Assembly: GCA_030448225.1 (NCBI GenBank) | Contig: JAUJNJ010000054.1 | Span: 1-50,189 of the forward strand | Direction: 5' to 3' | DNA: 50,189 nt | Origin: Phycisphaerae bacterium | GTDB lineage: Bacteria; Planctomycetota; Phycisphaerae; Tepidisphaerales; Tepidisphaeraceae | Notes under the pieces: generated by a model | What the model saw: the letters and a program-made list of their open reading frames with translations, nothing else | Told to the model about the DNA's origin: nothing | Database searches by the model: none | In this document: positions 20,458 to 29,995 of the stretch, piece after piece | Position numbering within the stretch: position 1 is the first letter of the stretch | Layout: each line of letters opens with the position of its first letter | Position numbers and translations under genes: made by a program

Positions 20458-22318
20458 CTACCGCCGCCTCAGGTCGGGCAGGCGGGCCTTTTCCTGAAGT
20501 TGCTTGAGCAGGTCCACCTCGGCCTGCTCGGCGAGCAGGGCCTCGCCGCTGCCGCGGAGTTGCGCGACGAGTTTCTGTTCTTCCTTCAACTGCCGCTGGC
20601 CATCGAAGAAGGCGAGTGCTTCGGCGAGGACCTGGTCTTTCGGGAGCGCTGGTCTGGGCCGGACATCGCCTCGACCTCGTCGACGACCTGGACGGCCAAC
20701 TCGACGAGCATGGGATCCTGCAATAGGCCGAGGAACTCGTTAAATACCGGTTCCCCTCGTGCCGTTGATGTTCCCAGTAGATCTCGGCCAGCCGTCGGTA
20801 CTCGGCGTCGGCGAAGTCCGCGACGCCAACAGTACGTTGCACCCGGGCCCACCGGTTCGGCTCGAGCAGCAAAACGCCGAGAATCCACCGCTCGGCCTGG
20901 CCCTGCCCGCTCGGCATCCACGACCGTAGCGCCCGCGGCGCCGCCGCCGGGGCCGCTTCGTTGTGGGCCGCGCCCGCCGCCGGACGTGCCGCGGGGCGGG
21001 CGGGCGGCTGCATCCTGAACCGCTTGGTCAGGTCGTCGACCGGGATGCCCGTCAGCCGGCTCACCCGGGTCAACGCGCCGCCCCAGCGGATCGAATCGAC
21101 CGGGCCCGATCCGCGGGCGCCGGCGAGCGTTTCCAAGTACGTCTCGACCGCCTTCTGCTGCCCGGTCAGGTCGCCCTCGCTCGCGGCGAACCGCCGGTCG
21201 AGTTGCCGCCACTTATAGGTTAACGCGTCAGGCGCCTCGGCCATCACTCGCTGAAATTCCTCCGCCCCGTTCTTCAGGAGGAACTCGTCGGGGTCGGTGT
21301 CCGGCGGCATCGACGCGATGTGGATGGCGATCGGCTGCGTCAGGAACAGGCCGACGGCCTTGTCGACCGCGTTGTCGCCGGCGAAGTCGGCGTCGAACAG
21401 CAGGACGATCCGGTCGGCGAAGCGGCGCAGGATGCCGACGTGCTGCTCGGTCAGCGCCGTGCCGAGGATCGACACCACGTTCGTCACGCCGTGCTGGTGG
21501 GCCATCACCACGTCGGTGTACCCCTCGACGACCACGACCGTGCGCGTCTCGACGATCTTCTGCCGGGCCAGGTCGATCCCGAAGATGCAACGGCTCTTGG
21601 AGAAGAGCGGCGTTTCCGGGCTGTTGAGGTACTTCGCCGGGTCCTTCGAACCCGGCATCACGCGCCCGCCGAACGCGATGATGCGGTTCTGCTCGTCGCG
21701 GATCGGGAACATCAGGCGGTTGCGGAACGTGTCGTAGTGACCGCCGCCGTTCTCGCGCACCTTGGCCAGGCCCGCCAGCGCCAGCAGCGGGGGGCGGAAC
21801 CGGCGGCCGACGTCGCCGCGGAGCAGGCCGTCCCACGCGTCGGGCGCGTAGCCGATCTGGAACCGCCCGACCGACGCCGCGTCGATGCCGCGCGTCTCGA
21901 GGTACTCCCGCGCGGCCCGGCCCTGCTCGGGGTGGGCCAGTAGTTTTTCAAAGAACGAGCACGCCTGCGAGTGGGCGTCGAGCAGCAGTTGCCGCTCGCC
22001 GGTCTTCTCCTTCGCGCCGCCGTAGCGGGGGAGCTCGATGTTCGCCTGTTCGGCCAGAAGCTTAAGCGCGTCGATGAACTCGACGCGGTCGCGCATCATC
22101 ACGAACTTGAACGCGTCGCCGCCCGCCTTGCAGCCGTAGCAGTAGAACATCTGCTTGGCCGGGCTGACCGAGAACGACGGGCTCTTCTCCTGGTGAAACG
22201 GGCAGAGGCCCAGGTAATCCTTGCCCCGGCGCTTCAGCGCGACGCTGCGGCCGATCAACTCGACGATGTCGGTTGCCGCCACGACCTGCGACTTCACATC
22301 CACGTTCGATTGCGTCAC
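20458..22318 (-). CDS. dnaG: DNA primase DnaG
   Basis: DnaG makes RNA primers for the replisome. About 620 residues after repair. The zinc-binding domain has CPFHQEKSPSFSV and MFYCYGCKAGGDAF. The RNA polymerase core includes GYAPDAWDGLL, the toprim motifs VVVVEGYTDVVMAHQHGV and VLLFDADFAGDNAV, and IASMPPDTDPDEFLLKNG. A Pro/Ala-rich linker and a DnaB-interacting C-terminus follow. I chose the GTG at 22318 (TQSNVDVKSQVVAATDIVEL) because AGGA lies six bases upstream. Breaks near 20750 and 20655 hide the true end, which reads EAEVDLLKQLQ-like (AEQAEVDLLKQLQEKARLPD) to a TAG at 20458. Confidence 0.95.
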
Positions 22319-22629
22319 ACGCGTCCTGAAGAATTCGACGTCCGGCACCGACCCCGCAAGTTGCGCCGCGTACCGCCGCGCCTGACGAACCGATCCCGCT
22401 CGCGGCGGGGCGGTGGCTATCGCGACTCGTTCCCTACAGAGCCCCCGACCCGTCGAAGTGCTAACTTCAGTATCGCCAAGGCATAACGTGCCCCTCGTGC
22501 GACAGCCGAAATATAGCACCGTTTCCGGGAGGGGTCAAAACACCCCCGGAAAGCGTCGATTATTCGGCTCGCGTGGCGGATTCTGCCGTAATTTTAGGCC
22601 TGCCGAGTCAAGTCGGCGGCGAAAATTTC

Positions 22630-24154
22630 CTATCGGACCGATTCCACCTTCGCCCGCACGAGCAACAGGTACAGCCGTTCCAGCCGCCCGGCCAAGCTGT
22701 CCGGGGCCGACCCGTTCATCGCAACCCACGTCGACTCCCGGCTTTGGACGTACGCCGCCGCCTCCGCCGCCGTCCGCGGCGACTGCACGGCCAGCACGCC
22801 CTCGCCAAGGCCGGACAACAGGATCGCCACCCGCTGCGACGGCCGGAACGTCGCCGTCTCGGAACCGGCGGCGGCGAGGAACTTCGCCAGGCCGCCCGTC
22901 TCGATCTCCCGCGCCGCGAGCAACACCTCCGCCGTCGCCAACCGGTCCGCCCGCTCGGCGGGCGACTCGGGGGGATCGAACGGGCCCGGGCCGGCGTCCG
23001 GCGGCGCCTCGGTGAGCGGCTTGCCGTCGATCAGGTCGTAGAAGCGCGCCGGTTCCCGCGCCCGCCGCGGCAGCGCGCCGAACGCCTTGGCCGCCGCGAC
23101 GAGCGCCGGCCCGGACGCCTCGGCGATCGGCTGGTACGAATCGGCCGGGTCGGGCGCCGCGGCGCCGAGCAGGCAGGCGGCCAGGAGCGTCTGCATCGCG
23201 TGGCGCGACGCGATCGTGTCGATCGCGTAGGGCAGTTCGGGGAACTTGTCGGTCGGCTCGCCGGTGAGCCGGTAGGCGGGGGCCCAGAGCGGCTTGGCGT
23301 CGGCGTAGCGCTCGGAGCCGCGCATCACGAGCAGTTGTTCGATCGCCTCGCCGGCCCGGCGGACGATCTTCTCGTCGCCGAGCACGCGGGCGGCCAGCAG
23401 CAGGGCGGCGGTGGCGTCGCGGTAGTCGGGCGTGTCGAGGAGGACGAGCCGCACCGGCTCGTCCTCGCCGGGCGGCGTGTAGGCGACCTGCCACCCGCCC
23501 GGCTGGAGTTGCTGCGTCGCCAGCCAGGTGGCGGCGCGGGCGGCGGCGCGGAGCAGTCGCTCGTCGCGCGGCGCGTCGCCCTCGAGGATCGTCAGCAGCA
23601 GCGCGAGCGACGCGGTCGTCGCGCGCGGGCCGGCACGAGCGTCGGCTCGTCGTGCCCGCCCGCCGCGCCCGCGAGGATGCCGATTCGCGGCATCTGCCCG
23701 CGCGGCTGCTGCACGTTCGCCACCGCCCGGGCGGCCTCGAAGGCGGCCTGCGTCAGTTCCGCGTCGCCGAGGTGCCGGCCGGCGAGGTGCAGCACGAGCC
23801 CCGCCGCCGCCGTCTGCCGCACGTCGAACGCGCGCGGCGGCGGCTCGGCCGCCTTCGCCGGCTTGCGGCTTCGCCGGCGCGAGGAGTGGCTTCCCGCGCG
23901 CTCGCCGGCGGCGTCATCGTCGGTCGCCGGCTTGTCGACCGTGTCGGCCGGCACCGCCGCCTCGGGCGCGGCCCAGCCCCAGCCGCGGGGCGCGGCGGCC
24001 GTCGCGAGCAGGCGGTCGCATTCCTTGCGAAGCTGCGTCGAATCGGTTGGCCGGCGGGTCCGCGGCGACGGCGTCGGCGGGGCACGTCAGCAGCAGCAGC
24101 AGCAGCAGCAGAACACCCGGCAGCACCGCGCCTTGATCCAGCGCGACGCCGCAT
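22630..24154 (-). CDS. Secreted hypothetical protein (helical repeat, terpenoid-cyclase-like?), frame-broken
   Basis: About 505 residues after repair. The start at 24154 gives an Arg-rich n-region, then a Leu run encoded by a (CTG)n tract and LTCPADAVAADPP, a signal peptide with a cleavage site near AVA. Then come DVRQTAAAGLVLHLAGRHLG, NVQQPRGQMPRIGILAG, ATWLATQQLQPGGWQVAY, TPDYRDATAALLLAARVLGD, AYRLTGEPTDKFPELPYAID and a long Ala/Leu helical C-half to a stop at 22630. The alternating helices and GGWQ-like turn suggest an alpha/alpha-toroid fold as in squalene cyclase-like proteins; this is an inference. Breaks lie near 24110, 24030 and 23630. Function unknown. Confidence 0.6.
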
Positions 24155-24243
24155 GCTGTGATGAGCGGGGCACACGGGCGCGCGGCGCGAGGGGGGGGCG
24201 TGTGGCTCGGGCGGCGGCGGGGCGATCGGGAAGCAGGGCATCC

Positions 24244-24653
24244 ATGCAGCGATTCACCATCGAAGTGGGCACCGACGGCAACAACGACATCGTCAACCTG
24301 CAGCCGGAGTTGGAAACGCGTCCGGCCGCTGCGGGGCGACGGGTTGATCCACCTGTTCGTCGTCGGCAGCACCGCCGCGCTGACGACGATCGAGTACGAG
24401 CCGGGCCTCGTGAAGCACGACCTGCCCGCCGCCCTGCAACGGCCGCGCCCGACGACGCCCGCTACGAGCACGAGGCGACCTGGAACGACGACAACGGCCA
24501 CAGCCACGTCCGCGCGTCGCTGCTCGGCCAGGGCCTGGCCATCCCGTTCGCCAACGGCCGGCTGCTCACCGGGCAGTACCAGCAGGTCGTGCTCGTCGAC
24601 CTCGACACGCGGCCGCGCGCCGGCGGACGGTCATCGCGACCGTGGTAGTTTAA
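24244..24653 (+). CDS. YjbQ family protein (UPF0047), frame-broken
   Basis: About 137 residues. RFTIEVGTDGNNDIVNLQPE at the start, DGLIHLFVVGSTAALTTIEY, EHEATWNDDNGHSHVRASLL and LTGQYQQVVLVDLDTRPR match the YjbQ family, whose conserved His and Glu form the active-site cluster (WNDDNGHSHVRA). Members have weak thiamine-phosphate synthase activity; the true role is open. Breaks lie near 24320, 24440 and 24617. The repaired end is a TAA at 24651, directly before the TGCGTAG repeat arm. Confidence 0.75.
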
Positions 24654-25126
24654 TGCGTAGTGCGTAGTGCGTAGTGCGTAAAGGGGAGACGGAGCACTTT
24701 TCTGGTGTTACGCGAATGAGTCGGGGTCGGGGCGGAGATCATCGCAAGAAGGAGGCGGATGATCTCGGATGTCAGCTCCGTGCGGTGAGCCGACACCGGA
24801 TTCCCCAAGACGAAGCGGCCGCCGTGGTACCAGCCGCGGGACTCGCGGGCAGAGACGCGTAAACGCACACGGTCACGGCGGCTGCTCTTGGAGAAGCCTT
24901 CGCTGATGTTCGCGCCGATTGACCCGACGGCCGGTAGAGCTGATCTGAGAGGCTAACCGCGCCGGTCGGCGGCGAGTCGTGTGACGTCGGACCAAGCGAG
25001 ATCCGATTGGTTTACGGTAAACGCTATCCGCCAAAGCGGATCACCGCGGAAGCACGCGGTGACTCCCGCTCCCACTCTGCGAACGGAGGACAAGGCGATC
25101 TTCTTACGCACTACGCACTACGCACT
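24654..25126. repeat. TGCGTAG tandem arms inverted around about 420 bases
   Basis: The left arm at 24654-24681 is four tandem TGCGTAG units. The right arm at 25104-25126 is its inverse (TTACGCACTACGCACTACGC...), with 23 bases pairing perfectly. The enclosed sequence holds no supported gene; the longest frames have no motif. The left arm begins at the yjbQ stop codon, and the right arm ends 13 bases from the dnaA stop, so the element exactly fills this tail-to-tail gap. Near 25041-25092, ACCGCGGAAGCACGCGGTGA is a CGGAG-like palindromic fragment. Confidence 0.75.
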
Positions 25127-25138
25127 CGGCCGCCGTCT

Positions 25139-26714
25139 TCAGCTCATCGCGCGGCTGTGTTCTTCGAGCCGCTGGATCAATTCCGAGCGCCTCTTCCTGA
25201 CGCTCGCCGCCGACCGAGCTGCTCCAGACGAGCATCTCGTTGCGGCTGACGGGCGCGCTCGATCCGGCGGCAGCGCTGATCACCGTGCTGTGGTTGTGCT
25301 TGCCCATCCGCGAGCCGATCTCCGGGAAGCTCAGCTTCGCGGTCTTGCGGACGAGGAACATCGCCACGCTGCGGGCGAGGCTGATCGTCCGCTGGCGGCG
25401 GCCGGACATCAGGTCCTTGTGCTCGAGGCCGAAGTAGTTGCACACCGACTGCAGGATGTTCTCCGGCCGCACCGGCGCGACGAGTTGCTTGTCGAGGTCG
25501 CCCAGGGCCTCCTGCGCGAGCTTCACGCTCGGCTCCTCGCCGGTGAGCTTCACGTGGGCGGCCAGGCGGGTGACGGTCCCCTCCAACTCGCGGACGTTCT
25601 GCGTCACGCGGCGGGCGATCCAGGCGATCGCCTCCTCCGGGATCGCGAACTTCGTCCGCGCCGCCAGCGCCCGCAGGATCTCGCACCGCGTCGCGTAGTT
25701 CGGCGGGTCGATCCGCACGACCATGCCGCTGACGAAGCGGTTCACGAGCGACTCGCCGAACTCCTCGATGAGCTTCGGGTGGTTGTCGCTCGCCATCACG
25801 ACCTGGCGGCCCATCGCCTCGATCGCGTTGAACGTGTGCAGGAACTCCTCCTGCGTCGCCTTCTTCCCGCCGAGGAAGTGCACGTCGTCGATCACGAGCA
25901 GGTCGAGGTCGCGGACGCGGCGGCGGAAGACGTCGAGCTTGTTGCCGCGCAGGGCGGAGAGGAACTCGTTGGTGAACTCCTCGCCGGTCAGGTACATCCA
26001 GCGCTTCGTCGGGTGCAGCTCGATGAACTTCTTGCACAGGCCCTGGAGCAGGTGCGTCTTGCCGAGCCCGCACCCGCCGTGGATGAACAACGGGTTGTAC
26101 TGGGCGCCGGGGAACTCGGCGACGTACTGCGTGGTGTTGTACGCGAGCTGGTTGCCGGGGCCGGTGATGAACGACGGCAAATCGTGGCGCAGCCGCGGCA
26201 CCCGGGCGAACGCGTTGGCCGCCGCCGCCGCAGCGGCCGCCGACGAGGACGACGCCGATCCGGTGGCGGGGCGGGGGACGCCGACCGTGCCGGCGCCGAC
26301 GACGCGGACCTGCCGGCTGGCGAGCGTGACGCCGAGGTCGTCGGCCGCGGCGATGCCCTGCGTGCCGTCGCCGCTCTTGGCGAGCTTGGCGTCGCCGTTC
26401 TTGTCGTTGTTGTGCTTATCCGCGGCCGCCGCGGCGCGGGCCTCGACCTCGAAGAGTTCCGGGACGACGTTGAACCGCACGGCCAGCGGCCCGCCGAGCA
26501 CCTCGTGGGCCGCCTCCTGGATGGGGCGGGTGAAGTGGGTGCCGATCCACTCGCTGATGAAGTCGTTGGGGACGGCGATCTCCAGGCCGTCCTGCCGCAG
26601 GTCGAGTCGCGTCGAGTTGTTGAACCACACATGAAACCGCTGCTGTCCCACCCGCTGTGCGATGGCGTCCGCCAGCCGCGCCAATTGCACGTCGTTCACG
26701 CTGATGCAGCTCAC
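25139..26714 (-). CDS. dnaA: Chromosomal replication initiator DnaA
   Basis: DnaA binds the origin and opens DNA. Domain I: VNDVQLARLADAIAQRVGQQ. Domain II: a poly-Ala/Ser linker. Domain III (AAA+): IHGGCGLGKTHLLQGLCKKF (Walker A), LDLLVIDDVHFLGGKKATQE (Walker B) and VRIDPPNYATRCEILRALAA. Domain IV: QRTISLARSVAMFLVRKTAK and GSRMGKHNHSTVISA, the DnaA signature helix. GTG at 26714 is preferred: AAGGAG lies exactly six bases upstream, while an ATG at 26741 has none. One or two breaks near 25240 and 25190; the repaired end ELIQRLEEHSRAMS stops at 25139. dnaN and recF are not adjacent, as often in Planctomycetes. Confidence 0.94.
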
Positions 26715-26741
26715 TAAGAGCTCCTTCTGAGGAAGTCCCAT

Positions 26742-27300
26742 CCTGTGTCGGCCAGCGCCCGGACCCGCGCGTTGCGGCGCGGGGCATGGCTCGGGCACTA
26801 CGATCCCGCGTCGCGCCGTGTACGTCACCCGTGGCGCGACGGGGCCCGCCGTGAGCCCGCGATGTCAGACCGGCCTGGCCGGTGTCGCGGTTCCGTGGCG
26901 GTTGCGGCGGGCGCGTCGTCGGACGCTGCGTCCGATGCCGTCGCCGCCGCCGGTGAGAGGAGGGGAGGGGGAGTGAGCCTGACGCCTCGGCGAGCCGTGC
27001 GCGCGGAACCTGCCCTCTAGCCCTCGATCACCAATAGGCTTCCTGCCTGGCGTGTCCGTCCGTGTGTAGATCGCGTCCTTACGATGTGAACCGATTGTGC
27101 CGTGCGGCGAGTGGTCCCCTGTTGTCGGGAAACCCCCCGGGCGAAGCCGACGCGTTGTGCCTCGCGCCCTGCTCACCGCACGCTAACTCATCCTTGAATC
27201 GGTCCGCCGAGAATAAGCATCCTCGACAGCACTGGCAAGCCCGTCTTTATCGGATTTCCTTGCCACTGAGTGCAAGCATCGACAGCCACTCGCTTGGCGC
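26742..27300. other. Upstream region of dnaA without genes
   Basis: About 560 bases holding no coding frame that I can support on either strand. It includes a purine-rich GAGAGGAGGGGAGGGGGAG tract near 26955, and should contain the dnaA promoter and leader. The stretch leads to the possible origin at 27303. Confidence 0.4.
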
Positions 27301-27302
27301 GT

Positions 27303-27367
27303 GAAGAAAATTTCTTATCCACCGCTGCTGCACGATCTTATGGGACGTGTGGATCGCGTGTGGACAG
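27303..27367. other. Candidate replication origin segment (DnaA-box cluster with AT-rich patch)
   Basis: GAAGAAAATTTCTT at 27303-27316 is one of the few AT-rich patches in the window. It is followed by TTATCCACC (27315-27323, 8 of 9 to the DnaA box), then inverse boxes TGTGGATCG (27348-27356) and TGTGGACAG (27359-27367), each 7 of 9. This lies about 600 bases upstream of dnaA. It is inferred, not proven. Confidence 0.45.
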
Positions 27368-27453
27368 GTCGGCGTTCGCCCCGCCTGAACGACGTCGCGC
27401 GAGGGTCCGATAACCGCCGCGAATCGAGGCTGAAAACCACCGGATTCGCGTCC

Positions 27454-27703
27454 CATTTAGCCGGCGCGCTTGCCCGCCGCTACGGTGATGGTTTTCCGGC
27501 TTGCCGGCCGACAACGCCCACGATCCACCGGGTTCAGACAGTCTGCTCGACGCTGACCCTCGACGTAGCGCGGGAAGGCGAACTCAGCCGTTCTCGTCGA
27601 CCAGGACCTTTTTGCGAGGGGGAGAGGAAATGTGTCCCGCGTCAGCACACACAAGAGCTGTCGTTGGCGTGCGGACACCGCGGGCAAGCCCGCCGGCTAA
27701 ATG
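27454..27703. repeat. Element with inverted arms TTTAGCCGGC...GCCGGCTAAA (copy B)
   Basis: The left arm at 27454-27480 (CATTTAGCCGGCGCGCTTGC...) and the right arm at 27680-27703 (GCAAGCCCGCCGGCTAAATG) are near-perfect inverse copies around about 200 bases. The arms match copy A at 12797-12918, but the enclosed sequences differ. No protein is supported inside. Confidence 0.75.
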
Positions 27704-27733
27704 GAGATGAGATGCTGCGACCGCGGGAGAGTT

Positions 27734-28345
27734 CTACTGCAGGGCCACGCCCGCTTCGGCCAGCAGCACCGTCACGGTCTCCATCGGCAGGCCGACGATG
27801 TTCGAGCGCGAGCCCGAGGCGTTGACGACGAACGGGTCCTTCGTCGGGTCGTCGGTGGGGAAGCCGGCGGCGTCCTGTAAGCCGTAGCCGCCGGCCTTGC
27901 CCTGCCACTTGTCGCTGGCGACGTAACGCTCCATCTCCGCGGCGGATAACGTGCGCATGCGGACGGCCGACTCGACGCGCGTGCGGCGTTGGAAATCGTC
28001 CGCCCGTCGCCCGATCGCGACGCCGGTGATGACGTGGTGGGTGGTGCCGGCGAGCAGCGCGAGCATCCGGCGGGCGTCGACGGCGTCGGCAGGCTTGCCG
28101 AGAATCGCGTCGCCGTGCGCGACGACGGTATCGGCCGCCAGCACCACGTCGCCGGGGTGCCGGGCCGCCACGACCCGGGCCTTCTCGACGGCGAGGTGTT
28201 CGGCGAGGTCGCCGGGCGAGAGGCCGGGCGGGTGGGCGCTTTCGTCGATGTCCGCCGGGTCGACCGTGAAGACGTACCCCGCCTCCCGCAGCAGGTCCTG
28301 CCGGCGGGGCGACGCGCTGGCGAGGATCAGGCGGGGTTGCGGCAC
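27734..28345 (-). CDS. maf: Maf-type nucleoside triphosphate pyrophosphatase
   Basis: Maf/YhdE proteins hydrolyse dTTP, UTP or modified nucleotides to monophosphates, a house-cleaning role. The 203-residue protein has LILASASPRRQDLLREAGY (substrate-binding loop), VVLAADTVVAHGDAILGKP with the catalytic Asp, a TGVAIGRR strand, KAGGYGLQDAAG and the end GSRSNIVGLPMETV. Length and motifs are normal and the frame is intact. Confidence 0.93.
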   Translation of the reverse strand: MPQPRLILASASPRRQDLLREAGYVFTVDPADIDESAHPPGLSPGDLAEHLAVEKARVVAARHPGDVVLAADTVVAHGDAILGKPADAVDARRMLALLAGTTHHVITGVAIGRRADDFQRRTRVESAVRMRTLSAAEMERYVASDKWQGKAGGYGLQDAAGFPTDDPTKDPFVVNASGSRSNIVGLPMETVTVLLAEAGVALQ

Positions 28346-28386
28346 GTGTTGGCGGCTCGGCTTCTACGTCAGTTAATGAAACGAAA

Positions 28387-28478
28387 GAACCGCGGACGCG
28401 CGGAGGGACGCGGAGAAGGCGATTCCGTTGAAATCGCCTTCGCGCCTTCCGCGTCTCCGCGGTGGACCTTCTCTCGTT
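28387..28478. repeat. CGGAG-family hairpin element
   Basis: The left arm 28387-28424 (GAACCGCGGACGCGCGGAGG...) and right arm 28431-28478 (ending CGTCTCCGCGGTGGACC) pair through AAGGCGATT/AATCGCCTT at the tip with a 6-base loop. It fills the gap between the maf start and the stop of the lipoprotein gene. Confidence 0.75.
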
Positions 28479-28485
28479 GGCCCTT

Positions 28486-29433
28486 CTACTTGTTCGCGTC
28501 CTCCGCGGGCGCCGGGTCGGCCGGGGCGGGGGCGGGATCCGTGGCGGCCGGATCGGCGGGCGCGGCGTCCGCTGGTGCCGGATCGGCCGGCGCCGCCGGA
28601 TCAACCGGAGCGGCAGGATCGGCCGGCGCCGCCGGGTCGGTCGCCGCCGGGTCGGCCGGAGCGGGTTCCGTCGGGGCCGCCGGGTCGGCTGGGGCCGGAT
28701 CGGTGGGGGCCGGCGCGGCGGGATCGGCCGGTGCCGTGGGGTCCGGCGCCGCCGGGTCCGTCGGTGCGGCGGGATCGGCGGGCATCGGGGGTTCGGCGTC
28801 GGGGAGCGTTACCTTCGGGGCGGCAGGATCGGCGCCGAAGCCCGCGTCGGGCGTCGGTTCTTCCAGCGGCGGCGCCGGCGGGGGGGTGGCGGCGGGATCG
28901 GCGGGGGCGCCGGGGTCGGTCGGCGGCATGTCGCCGGTCGGGGCGGGCGTGGTGCCGGCGGGGTCGCCGAGGCCCGGGGGCGCGTCGGCCGGCGGCGCGG
29001 CGGGGGCGGGGGCCGGCGCGAGGGGGCGCGGCGGGCGCGGCCCGCCCTCGAGGATCCGCACGCCGAGGTCGCCGAGTTCCGGCGCCCGCCCGTCGGCCGA
29101 CGGGGCGTCGTAGCGGACGACGAGCGTCTTGCCGATCGTGATGACCTGCCCGGTGTTGATGCTCCGGCCGCTGCCGTCGAGGAACGTGATCACGTCGCCG
29201 ACGCGGAAGTCCTCGACCGGCACCTGGCCGACGGCGACGAACTGCTGCTCGGGCAGCGTGCCGCTGACGACGCCGACGCGTGCGTTGGGGTTCTCCTGGA
29301 GCGTGGCGCGCAGCGCCTGGGCGGATTCCGCCGACGGCCGCGGCGGCGCCGGGGGGGCCGCATCGGGCTTGTTCTGGCAACCGACGAGCGTACCGGCGAC
29401 GACCACGATCCCCGCCGTCCGAAGAAACCGCAT
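28486..29433 (-). CDS. Lipoprotein with long Pro/Ala/Asp-rich repeat tail
   Basis: 315 residues. MRFLRTAGIVVVAGTLVGCQ is a signal with lipobox LVGC, so it is probably lipid-anchored. Residues about 35-125 form a small folded part (NARVGVVSGTLPEQQFVAVG, VITFLDGSGRSINTGQVITI, VVRYDAP), which resembles a short beta-barrel such as a secretion or cell-wall-binding SH3-like fold; this is a guess. The last about 180 residues are low-complexity, built from APADPAA and TDPA units, a cell-wall or periplasm spacer type. GAGGAG lies seven bases before the ATG at 29433. The frame is intact. Confidence 0.75.
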   Translation of the reverse strand: MRFLRTAGIVVVAGTLVGCQNKPDAAPPAPPRPSAESAQALRATLQENPNARVGVVSGTLPEQQFVAVGQVPVEDFRVGDVITFLDGSGRSINTGQVITIGKTLVVRYDAPSADGRAPELGDLGVRILEGGPRPPRPLAPAPAPAAPPADAPPGLGDPAGTTPAPTGDMPPTDPGAPADPAATPPPAPPLEEPTPDAGFGADPAAPKVTLPDAEPPMPADPAAPTDPAAPDPTAPADPAAPAPTDPAPADPAAPTEPAPADPAATDPAAPADPAAPVDPAAPADPAPADAAPADPAATDPAPAPADPAPAEDANK

Positions 29434-29995
29434 GGGTTGACTCCTCAAGGTGTCTGTCCTGTTTCCGACCTCCGCCGCGGGCCCGACCGGCCGGGCCTGT
29501 CGCCCGCCGCCGTCGCGCCCGTTCGTCCCCGCCGCGGGCCCTGGGGCGCCCGGGTCGGAGACCTCCCGTAGCACCATAGTAAACCGTGGACCGTGCGATC
29601 TTTGCAAGACATAACCGCGCAGCGAACATTCCGCCGGGCGCGGGAGCGGAGGGGATTCGTCCTGCCGACATCGTTTCCGAGCGGAAGCACGGTTTGTCGG
29701 GGACGCGACCGGGCGGGGCGTTGGGGGCGATCGGCTACCTCGGCCCTGCGGGCCGGCCGCGAAACGCCGGGGGGGAGTGTTGGTGGAGGGGAGACCGCGT
29801 CGGAGCGCTCTCCAGAACGTTGGGAAGCCGAAGCTACGGGACCATGAAAGGGGTGACGGTATTGGACCTTAGAATGGCGGAGCCTCGCGAACGTGCGGGA
29901 AGAACGTGTCCGTCCTCTCCTTCCATCGGGCGTCCGTCTTGTCTCCATGTCTCCGTGACTCCGCGGTTCAATCCGGGCCTTGCGACCAAAACCGC
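29434..29995. other. Long intergenic stretch with a single CGGAG-family arm
   Basis: About 560 bases without a supported gene. At about 29930-29975, GTCTTGTCTCCATGTCTCCGTGACTCCGCGGTTC is one arm of the CGGAG family; its partner would be the weaker GGCGGAGCCTCGCGAACG at about 29876. The remainder should hold the promoter of the lipoprotein gene. Confidence 0.5.

Noticed and set aside
24650..24868. Minus-strand 72-residue protein ending THYALRTTH
   Set aside because: The end is the translated TGCGTAG repeat and the rest has no recognisable pattern.
28486..29050. Collagen-like or Gly/Ala plus-strand protein
   Set aside because: The plus-strand Gly/Ser/Ala frame is the antisense of the Pro/Ala/Asp tail of the lipoprotein, which has a signal, lipobox and ribosome binding site.
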